NCBI RefSeq assembly: GCF_001949145.1
Contig: NW_019091456.1
Span: 261,038 to 325,037, forward strand
DNA from: Acanthaster planci
Taxonomy: Eukaryota; Echinodermata; Asteroidea; Valvatida; Acanthasteridae
Reading direction: 5' to 3'
DNA length: 64,000 nt
Position numbers and translations under genes: made by a program. Under the pieces are notes generated by a model. The model had not been told where the DNA came from, did not search any database, and worked only from the letters and a program-made list of their open reading frames with translations. Of the stretch, positions 33,262 to 45,200 are shown piece after piece. How positions within the stretch are numbered: position 1 is the first letter of the stretch; every line of letters begins with the position of its first letter.

Positions 33262-36200
33262 GTTAGACCTTGACTTGAGGCAACTAGCTGGCTTAAACAT
33301 AGCCCCACCAGGACTAGTGTGGCACGTACTCTCACTCCCGATCCATCCTTCGGGAGGAGAGTCCGTGCCGCACCAGTGGGGCTAGCTTAAAAAATGATGA
33401 TAGAATACATAGCCTACACTGTGAGATAGGCCCTAGCCTACGGCCTAGGCCCTCTAGCCTCCATGGCCCTAGCCTCAGTTCTTGCCTATTGAAACTAAAC
33501 TTTGTAAAAGTAGGTCTAGGGGACTAGGACGGTACCCTGGGACCCACACTTGTCACTTGCAAGTGCAGTAAAAGGTTGACAAAATTCATTTTGTTGGAGG
33601 AGGAGGCCGGTGGGCAGGGTGGGGTATGGCCCTACAGCCTTATCGCAAATACTGCATGGGTGATTTTGCACAATGGTAGAAAGGCCTTTCTGCCATTGAC
33701 ATTGCCCCTTTTTTCTTTACCACAATGCCTTTCTACCATTGTGCAAAATCACCCATGCAGTATTTGCAATAAGGCTTATGGAGGAAAATGTGTTTTTTAT
33801 TCCTCCATGAGTTGACTTTTTCTTCTGGCATCTACTGCAGCCTTTGGTGCAGGCATTGTTTGTCTTTGTCTTTAACTGTTGTTCATGTTATTGTTCTGGA
33901 TGCCGCATAAATAATAATAGTCAAGATCTGTTCCATTTGAAAACCCCATCAGCAAGGGAAGCATTGCCTTGTTTGTTGTTAGGAAAGTTGGGTGGCTGAC
34001 ATGTACATATATTTGCTTTCCCTCATTATTGGCTTTTCCACATACATGTACATGTAGTGCGCTTCGCTGAAAAGGCTTTTTTTTTACTTATTTTTCTTTT
34101 TCAATTTTTAATTTTTTTTTCTTCTTGGTCTTCCAGCACTTCTTCTCGTCACCCCTATGGGCATTGAACAAAATCATAATTATGACTTGACATGAAACTT
34201 TACAGGCTTAGGTAACTTATAGCAAAGGTCTTTTCCGAAACATGATGTCATAATGATGTCATCACCTGATTTATTATGGAATTTGAAATATTTTATATTT
34301 TTTCAATATTTTTGTACGCGTTTTCTACAGAAAGACTAAGACCTTTATTGATCTGAATCAATACATACACATTGTATTAGGCCCACACTCTGTCCTCAGG
34401 CTAGACAGGGTCCAAGAAAAAAATCATCATCATGATGTCACCACGTGTCACGTGACATGGCATTCAAGGTGCAAATTTCAGAGGCCTATGTATATCCCCT
34501 GAAGTACATGTCCAATTGTGTTAAAACTTTGCAGATATTTTGAAAGGGATGTATCAAAGATGAAAACAGGCCTCATGTGATGATGATGATGTCGTCAGGT
34601 GCCAAGTCACATGACCTTAAAGGTGCTCTCTTAAAAGACCCATATCTCCTGAAGTTCATTTCTCATCATCGGGTTGAAACTGTGCAGATAGCTAGGAAGA
34701 GAAGTGTTCTAGACGAAAAATACAGGTATATCTTGTAATGATGACGTCATGAGTTGAAAAGTCACGTGACATTAAAGGGCCATTCTTTAAAGCCCTATTC
34801 TCTTTCCTCAAAAACAGTCAAAATACAGAAAAGCTCTATGCTCTGTTTTCAAACAAGCATAGACTTCTCGTTACCAATGCATTTGGAGGAGAACGTCACT
34901 CCTGTTTGTAATGTGTCTAATGCGCCATATGTTTGTTTCAGTGACAGTAAGCCACGTCTGAGTTATTAAACTACGACCGGCAGTAATGCACATTGATATA
35001 GAAAATGGCTGCTGGCACTGGTATATGACTTCGGTAGGTGATATCAAGAATCAGCCACAGCCAAGTAAATTCGGTTGTGAGTTACTACGAGCATACATGT
35101 ATGGCCTCCAAAAATGGTACATGTAGTTTTCTGGAAATCTTGTTTCCCTACAGTGGTAAATCAGCCATCAGGAAGTGACAACGCCCTAAAATGTCGAGTG
35201 TACATGTATGCTATGTAAAAAAAAAATTGGTGATCATCCTTTATGCCCATAAAGAGAGGGTAGGTGGGAGGTCACTAGTGAAAAAAAAAGGTGGAATGCG
35301 CAAATTCTCAGATGGAAGGGTAAGCTTGGGATCGTTTCTTGTGTAATTTTTTGGCACTTTTTGTTTACATTCCCCCCCATTTTTTGAAAAATTAAAAAAT
35401 AAAGATGGGTCAGAGGCATTTTGGAGGGTCAGGTGGGGATGATCACTAACTTTTTTTTTTACATGGCCTAGGGGGAAAATACTTAAGTGTTTACTAATAA
35501 CAAAACAATAGGAATTTTCAGACCAATGCCATATGGTTTTGTGTAACAGGGTGTCAAAATGATGTCAGTGTATGGAACTCTTTCCCATTTCAATTCATAC
35601 ATGTACATAAACTTGCAGTTTGCAGATGTTTTGTGAAATTATGGCCTTATAATCCCAAAAGTAAAAAACTTAAACTTGGCAGCCTACTGCTGAAATTGTA
35701 AATAACTGAGTTTAAAGAGTCTGTCTGTGCCTTGACATGGCTGTCCAACAGCTTCATTGACTTTGATTTTGCAGGAAGGATCAGTGAAAGACGAGAGACT
35801 GATGATCTCTGAGATGGTTAACAGATTGACCAAGGTGTCAAAGATGATACAAGGTAACACATGATTAGCTTGTAGATGTGCATGATAATTGACGGGACTC
35901 TGTGCCATGTGATATTCCCTGGGGTGGTGAAAAGTGGACAACAAATATGGGCAATTCACAATAGTGCGCCACCAAGAGTTTGCAATGTGTTGGCCAATCA
36001 AAACGCGCGAAATTTGTTGACCCTTTCCAAACACGCATTGGGTCGACAAATTTCGCGCATTGTAATTGGCCAATGCGTTGCAAACTCTTGGTGGCGCACT
36101 ATTGTGAAACAGCCGTATTAAGGAAATCAAAGCATGTGCAGCAAACGTGCATGTTACTAACTGCACATAAACCTCTGCCCTTTGTGTCATGCTTATTCAT

Positions 36201-39200
36201 AAGATGTGAGCTGGCAGGCTACATGTACATGTACATGGGTCATTCCTTGAGGTTGGGGCACAATTTGTGACAGTGTCCATTGTTACATGGGCTCCGTAAA
36301 AATGGACAGCTTTTTCCCTGCATGTGGATTCCAAATTATACATCTTGCATGGCTGAATAGAGAGGTGTGTGCCATTTTTACAGAGTAAATGACCTACTCC
36401 ACTGGTCATGACAGACGGTAAAAGCTACCCATGTATCAAGGACACCATCACAAATTGTGCCCCAACCTCATGGAATGACCCACATGTATAGCAAACAGAA
36501 TGGTGCTGTGAAGTCTACTCAAATTCTCAAAAGAACATTGATATGTACATGTATATGTAAATGTGGTTATTGGTAAAAAAATTAACTGGTTGGCATGTGT
36601 TTACAGCAGCACTGTACTGTGCGACCAAAACAGTCGCATTTGCGCTAAAAAAATGATGAAAGGGGACCAAATGTTTAATTCTTATCGCCATGGCGACCAT
36701 GATTTGTGCCCGTTAGTCGCCCACCTCGTCAATCATATTTCACAAACAATCGCAGCCCAGTTTTCTTTTACACGTACGTGCATTATACCGAGCAATGTGT
36801 CTCTAAGGTTTTTTTCCGTCTTACCATGTGCACAGCATGAGCCCATGTTAAACTGCAACGTAGCTTGCATGTAGGTACATACATGTACACGCACATACAG
36901 GTACTATGTACCCGAATTGACTGGTTTGTGGTTGCACGATGTATAGAGTGTGTATGAGGAGCCAAGACATCTTCCGTATTCATTAGATGCACTAGCAGAC
37001 TTTGCACGCCACAATTCCAGTGCAATAAACTTGTTTCAGTCCAAAATGTAAGTTTGAAACCAAAAGGCGTCAAGCTTCCCCTGGTCCGGTCCTACATGTA
37101 AGATACGAAATACTCAAAAGTAAAAGAACAAACATGCCTTGTCTTTTCTTGCAGCTGTGTTTTTTTTCATATAATTAGTTGCCATTTTTTATTTATTCCA
37201 CAAGCACAAAACCAAAGCCTGTCGGTCCTGCGGATGATTGACAGAATAATGTTTGTGTGTGTTTTGTCAGATTTTGTACATGTAACTTGTGTATTTTGAA
37301 AATGTGTGTACAGTACAGCTGTACGTACAAAAATCAGCCTGGCGCCTACAAATTTCTTTTCTAGGAGCCAGTGGCTCTTCATTTTAATTTTCTCCCTACA
37401 GCACTGGTTTTCAGATACAATACACTGCAGTATATTTCACTACAATCTTTGAAAGAGCTCGGTGTTTTCAATAATGTTCTTTTCAATGTTTGCTTTTCTA
37501 TCTTCAAACCTTTTTGGTTTTATGTTAATGCAAATGTCCATATTCATGAGCAAAACCGCGATGCCATTCCACAAAGAAAAACCTCAAAGTTGCATTGATT
37601 TGCACCCTGATGAAAATCCTGGATTTTTCTCTCTTGATTGCCCTCAGTGTACATGGTAGTCGGTATTTCAGTGTGTATTGGTGTAAGAACATGGCCAGTT
37701 AACCAGTGAACATCCCTTTCTCAGAAATAGGCCGTTTTCTAGTACTCAACTTCGGCTCCATCTCAGGCTTCAACTGTTTTTTAACTAGCTGACATTGAAG
37801 CTGTAAGCGCAGTAATTAGTCTAATAATGCCACAAAACATCAAATGAGATGCAAGAGAGCCAGAAATTACAGTAATCCAATTTAATTTAAACGCTTCAGG
37901 CCCACAATCGGGGATTGGTTTTGGAAACGAAGCCTGGGATGGAGCCCGAGTCGAGTGTTGGAAAAGGGCCATAGTTTCAGTTAGCCAACTTTGGATTCAC
38001 AATTGAACAGAAAAATGTCTGAACTGAGCAGCATGTGTAGCCACAGAATTGTGATTGGGGCTTATGCAGGAAACATTTCTGAATGTAATGTGCCTGGGTA
38101 AAATTCTCTTTCATTTCCCCCTTTTTGGTACAGGTTTACCTCCGTCTCTGAAAGCACTTCCAGTTGAGTTGATCATCACCTTCAACACATCTGCATTGCT
38201 CCTTCAGCAGATGTACCAGATTGAAGCAGTTCAGACCAGTTTGAGCCAGACTGGTCAGGCAACTCATCCTGTTTCAGTGAGTTGGAGTCAGATTCAGGAG
38301 ATTGCCACTGCAACCTTGCAAAGAGGTGAGGCGCCAGCATCACAAAACTTTTGACTATTCAGTGCCCAAAGTCTCATCATGTCTTTGTACATGAAATGAA
38401 ATAGATAAAGAATAAAAGATCATATTTCCTCTTTTGGAGAAGTGCTACTGTCAATAAGCTGTGTCCAACTGGGTTTTTGACAGAGATGTTTAAATAGCCA
38501 GTATTTTTGGACAGAGAAACACTGAAGAATGCTCTGCTGGCATCTTCTCATCTTCAAAACGTAAGCTTGGCATTTACTGTCCCTACAAAGAGCTTTGGAA
38601 CCTTTTTCTGAAACATTTTGCCATGCTTCTTTCCTTGTGGGATTGAATAGTGTATTGTTTGAAACGTCATCCTGTGGGATTGGTTTTGACTCCTCTGTAA
38701 TTCATCAACAATTTTTAGTCATCCAAACTTCTTGGGTTTTGCAAATAGTTTGCTGTGCCATGGGTTCTATAGAATCCACACCAGACATTGAAAAACTCCT
38801 GAGATGCATCGCCAGTTTTGCTCATTTGGGTAAGTTGTTGTCTTCAGGTTTAACCCTAAGAAGCCATTTTTTTTTCAGGAAGGGGAGACAGATTCTGTCT
38901 CCTCAAAGAACTCAGCGATCCCATAACCAATTTTGTTGAAATTTGGCATGAATATAAACACATGTACATCTATTTTGAAGTTTCAGTCAGTGGACCCAGA
39001 GTTTTGTTTTGTGGGCTTTTTTCATGCTCCCAATGCACTTAATGCCCATATCACCCAGGTACTGTGTATTGAGCACATGGGAAGGGTTATTAATAGTTTG
39101 GGCTGACCTGTCTGAGGGTCTTATTCTAGGATGTGGGTTCACACCAACTGATGAAGAGTGTGCCATTATCCAATTACCTGCTTATTACCAGCACCAACTG

Positions 39201-42200
39201 AGGTAGCCTATAAGTTGGCTGATGAAGCGAGGCTAGAAGTAGGAAATGGCATCAATCAAAAGTGTTGATTGTCCCTCATGAAATTGAACTGTTCAAACAC
39301 CTCCCAATTTTCAGTGTCCAAGAGAACGCATGTCATGGCTGTTGGACTTTTCTTGTCTTCCAAAATGTTATACTGTATACCACACTGTGATAGAGTTCAA
39401 ACACAGCAAAACACCTTGCAAGCTACTCACCATGTACTGTGTCCGTGGGTACCTTAAGAAAGAAAGACACTTTATTGATTGATCAGGGGACCAATCGACT
39501 GATTGATCAATCAATCATCAGTTGGTGGGTCAGTCTGTCGTGTTCATCAGTTAATACATGTAGGTCAGTTGGTCTCAAGGTGTCTCTCAAAGTCTCTCAT
39601 GAGGTTCATTAATTGGTTTGTTGTACATAGTCTTGATTTCTCTCTCTGTTGTTGCTGTCTTTTACTACTTTCTGATTATGAACAAGTTACATGTATTTCT
39701 ATGTGAACAATGAACCTAAATGTACATGTACAAATGGGATATGATTCAATGTGTCTGGAATTAGTTGGTGTGACCTTTCCAATCTTACACGTTTTAATGG
39801 AGAGGCATTGTATCAATTCCCTTGACTTGCTCTTGCCACAGTACCCTCAGACGTGATCTCGCTGGTGTCCCTGCATTGCTGTGTGTTAAGTCTTGGTCAC
39901 ATGATCAACAAGCAATACCAAAATGCACTTAGCTTGCTGCATGAGGCTTTGAAGATTCAGCCCAGGCAGAGCCAAGATGACAGACAGAGGGTGAGCGTGG
40001 GGTGACTGTTACACATTGGGAGTGTACTACAATTGTGTTTTTGAACTAGGCTAGTACATGTAGCGACATGTGGAGAGTTGAAACTTCCAAAGATTGTCAG
40101 GGAGAAGATGAGAGAGTGTTCATAGTGACCTTAAGGCGTGAGCTGAGGGTGCTACAGTATGTGAATCTGAAGGTGTTTAAAAGGTCATATCTCACATCAC
40201 AGCAGTCAGTGACTGCTTTGTCACATCTCTGTTTTGATGTTTTTCACTTGATATTAAAGGTGACAAAGGAATCTGTGAACATCAACTATTAGCAGTCGCT
40301 TAAGTGTGGGAGTGTGTGTGGGTATGCTATGAGATCATGCAATGCTTGCTGATATGATCTCTAATTGTAAGTGTGACATGCGGTTATGTCACCCTGGTCA
40401 GTGAAAAATCAGTATTCAAGATGCAAGTATGACAAAGCATTCCCCGACGCATTCATTGCGTCAGTTCTTGAACGTAAAGCTTATTGTTTGACTTGCCAGT
40501 GTTGGCAATGTGCACACACACACTCAAAAGTCAGTTTATGAAACTAAACTTATTGGACAGTTTTCACAATTGTCTGCACATAGTAATTTCATTTTAGTTT
40601 GTGATAGCAATTATGATACATGTACATGTACTAGTTTCTACTAGCACAATATACATGTATGTAGGCTATCCTTAAGATTTTAGTCAGCAATATCCTCTGC
40701 CATAAAACAGTACTATTTTTAGGGGGGGTGCTAGATACCATATTTGACTTTCAAACAGGACTGGTTTGCTGAGATTCACATTTCCTGTTATGTGCATGTA
40801 CAGGTGCAGTCCCTTATGAACATCCCATATACATGTATGTCCTTTTATGATCATCGTTTTCTCAGACACCGTCACAGTGTTTAATGATGAGTCTTCAAGT
40901 TGGTAACGCTGTAGTGGATATCAGTCAAATACAACGTAACAGTAAGTACTGTCAATAAATTTCCATGTCCTTTTTCTCCAAAAATTGCAGCTCTGTCTCT
41001 GTTTTCATTGTCACCTTACTCCGTACTCTAATTTGTGATGCACTCTGTGAAAATGAGTCTCAAGTCACCAGAGCAACTTTTTGAGTTTTCAGTTGCATCG
41101 GAAAGTACAAATTGAGTTTTTTGTTTTATAAATCACTCAGTTTGGCATCCTGATGACAGTGGATACTCCATGGAGAATAATGCTGTGGGTTCCTATCGAT
41201 TTATACTCTGCAAAGTTATTCTAAAGTACCTTTTACTCCAAAGTGGCTCTGGCGACTTAAGACTCATTTTCACAGAGTGGGCCACTTTTGTTTTTACTGA
41301 ATAATTCAGTCCTGGAATTTTCAAGCTTTTATTGCCTGTTATATGATGTGTTTCTCTGTTTGATCCTTGCTATGGAAAATATAAACATTTTTAATTCAAT
41401 ATCTTGGGCTTTGCTACTTTCTCTGTCAAAGGTTCAACACTCAGTGTTGGAGATCTTGCCCAATTCTTATTGGTCACCGGCTTGTTTCAAACTGGCCAGT
41501 GGAATGACTGCTTGCATCATATCAGCACAAAGGAGCCAAGATTACCCAGTTCCCTTGACTCAACTCAAAAACTCATCCAAGGTAAAGCTCAAAGATCAGC
41601 ATACCAGTGGGGAGACAATGCGAGCCCTTTCTGAAGGTCACAAGAGGCACAAAGCCTCTTTCTGCCCTTCTTTTAAACTTTTTCACTGTAAAAGTAACTA
41701 AAAATGTTTACAGGGCATGTGCACGTAAATAGTAGTGGTCAATTTATGTTTCTATGGATTGTTATACACCATCGGAAAGGTTTATGGAAACCAAGAGAAT
41801 AGAAATAAGTTCATAAAGCACAGACACACCCAACAGTTTCAAAACCAAACTCTTGCAAAATCTGAAGAGATTTAAATCTTTAACCATGTTATTGATACTT
41901 CATTTTTTTTCCCTGAATGATTGAAATCATTTTTTCCCTTTTGTAGCAGGATATCATGTTTTTGGTGTTGGTTTATTTTGTTTCCAGGATACAGCTTGTT
42001 TCAGACAGGCAATTTTAAATCAGCGCTGGAACATTTGGCACCATTAGCTGAAAGCCCAGATTTTGATGTCACATTGAAAGTTAAAACGATCAACCTCATT
42101 GGCTGCTGCTTAGCAAACCTGGCAAGTCATTTTAGAATTTCTTTCATTTTCATTTGCTGTTTGGCCTTCTGTTTTGTTTCTTGGTACACTAACTTGTATC

Positions 42201-45200
42201 AGCTAGAAACTTCATTGATTAAAGCCCAAATTTTAACCATGGTGGCATTTTGCTCAAGGATTTGTACATTAAGTTAAATGTGTTTTAAGTCCACGAGAAT
42301 CAACAATCGAACTTCTGCTTTATAACCAGCATTGAATCACACAACATGCTATCACTATAAAAAGAAACTACCATAAAAACTCGAACTTTCACATAAATGG
42401 GCATCTGAATACTTGGGTCTACCAATTCCTATTTCTTCCATTATGTAACCAGTTTGGTATTTCAGCAAGGCATTGTCTTTCATGAACAAGGTGCGCGTGT
42501 GGGTTGGAGTATGGCTGCTCTGATAGGACAGACTATTGTGCGTGCTTTACTTTGGCTTTAGTTCTTATCAAAAACGTTGGATGAGAGCATGCCACATTTT
42601 ATATCTTCAATATGCTCCCATTTGGAATGTACTTTGAACGACCAGTCTTTACTTAGTGTAAAAGTTAGCATAAACAAGAGTTTTTGATGTCAGATCAAAT
42701 TTTCCCAATAAATACTGTTTTACGTTTCCACCATCGGTCTAATTGACTAAAAATCAACTGACACCGTCAGGTGCTGTATGGAGTGCCAATTGTAGAAAAC
42801 ATTTCAACATTCATTCCCGATGTTAGAATTTAGGTTTTTCAACTCCACTTTGATGATATGCATGTCCATGTAGGACTTGCAGGTTACATAATTTGAAATG
42901 CACATAAGCTCTCAATTGCATCGTTGAAGCGTGTCTAACTTTGAAAATAAACCCTCATGAAGTCTCAAGCAGTAGATCACATGTGCACTAGGGCTGCTCC
43001 CAGATCCCGAAGTTTGTCCGAAAATGGCAAGTCCATTCCCAGTTCCATGAGTACTGTTTCATAGCAGGAAACCCTCCACTGTTACTTTGACTGTCGCTCA
43101 AATTTTGCAGAAATGGGTACCAAGGCCAATTTCAATCTAGAAGCACACTCCTAATTCCTACTACACTAGCACTGTAAATGCAAATGTCTTTTTGTAGAAG
43201 AAACCTTACACAGCAATACAGAAGTTCCAAGAAGCCTTGAAGATGGACTTCAGCTACCTTTGCCCCTTGTACAATATCACCCTAGTCTACCAACATCTAG
43301 GACTTCAAGATGCTGAAATGGAGGCACTTGACCTTCTTATCAAAGTAAGAAACAGACTGTTTTATTTTATTCGAAACTTGAATCATTCTGCCGCTGTTGC
43401 TTCTTAATTGCATGCCCCAACCCATGTGTATGTCATTCATTGGCAGATGTAGCAGGGATGTGAAGATTTAACTGAAAATTTGGCCTATAAAAACCTGAAG
43501 ATTGTCCTGACGCTAACGCCCCATTTGCACGAACAGTTCATTTGGTTGTACTATCTGAGGCAGTATTTCAGTTTAAAGTAGTCTTCAATTTGAATGTTTT
43601 GGACCTAGTTGGTTTGTCAAATCACTTTTGTAGTTGCAACATTTCCAAGTTTAACACCAGATCTTACCATCCAACTGTCACTGACAGGTCTGAGCTAGTA
43701 CAAAGTGGTGGATATAGGTCCCATGAAAATGTTAAATGACAACCTTAACTGGCAGTTTGTGTAATGTGAGGCAGATACATTGCAGTGAACTATGCAGTTA
43801 ACATGAGGTGAACATCTGAATTGTTGGCATCACTAAAACATCATTTAAGGCTGGAAAAGAGAATCTGAAAGTGGTTTGATATACTGGTCATTTGAAGAAG
43901 TGGAATCATTCTTAGACAGCTGTTTTCCTTTTAGCAAATAAGTTCACTAGATACTGTATATTCTCCAATACATAATGCTCGTCTTCTGTTTGGTGTATTT
44001 TAGATCCTTAGAGACAAAGATACAAAAGCCACTCATCCCTCAGCGTGTGATGTAATTCTGGGATCACAAGCTTTGTCAACTGCAACTGCAGATGAGCAGA
44101 GTGGCATCTACAGCATGGATGAGCAGAGCCTTAGTGTTGTCGTTATCTTGTATAGGCTGGCAAGGAGGTATTTGGGACTAGACAGGTGAGGACTGGTAGA
44201 TGTGTACAAATCTCCATTATTTAAGCTTGAGAAGTTATTTTAGTTTCATTATTAATCAGTAGTGTGGTACTCTGGAGGTAATAAGCTCATATTGTCACTC
44301 TTTTCAAGTATTTTGTGTAGACAAATAACAGCTCCTCATTAAGTTTCTCAATGAATATCTTGTTTGCTTTTTTAAGGTTGTCACAAGCTGTAACCAGTGT
44401 GTGTGTTGAAAACATTATTGTGTGGAGAAATCTTGGATTTCATTAGTTTATGAAGTTATAAAATGGCTTTGAGAACCTCAACACCAAGTGCCACGAAACT
44501 ATTACAGCCAACATTAAAATTCAATTTGTTTTTATCCCTCCAGACATAGTGATGCGGTAAATAGGTACCAAGAACTTCTTAGTTTTATTGAGAATGACTC
44601 CTCATCGTTAATCAAGGTATAATTGTTTGTTTAATGCAACTTTATCCAGTTGGCCTATTGTGTGAATAGGCAGTCATTTCTGTTTCTCACTCTGAAATGT
44701 ATGACGAAATTCCATCAGTCCATCAGAAGTTCCATCAGAAGATCAGATTTAGAAATGTAGAAAAATAGTTGATTAGAAATCATTTCAATCTTGATGAACA
44801 TGTAGTACTTTCAATTTTTTATCTAAGCTTCCACAGGTCCATCAAGAAGATTCTATTTCTCTCCCTTCATTGCACACAATCTATCTGGAGACTGCATTGT
44901 CTTTGTACAATGCTAATGACATCAAACAGTCACTCAAAATCACTGACAGAATCATTACCAAAATGGGTCCTAAGGTTGGACACAAGACTAGAACATCTGA
45001 CTCAGCCTCAGGCAGCGGAGCTGGTGAAGATGCTGGAAGACAACATGGTCAGCCTAGAATGAGCGATGATGTGTTTCCTGGGCCCAGTTTCCGTGGCAAC
45101 AGTTCAGGAGTTGAGGAGCTAGACGTTGTGGTTGCTGTACCGTCGTGCAGTGGAGTCGGTCCAGGAAAATCAGCAAGGAGAACCTCAATTGATTCCTGTC

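Noticed and set aside
41404-41634. Longer translation of FANCG exon 7 through both intron flanks
   Set aside because: The parts outside 41432-41581 are intronic; splice sites and phase define the shorter exon.
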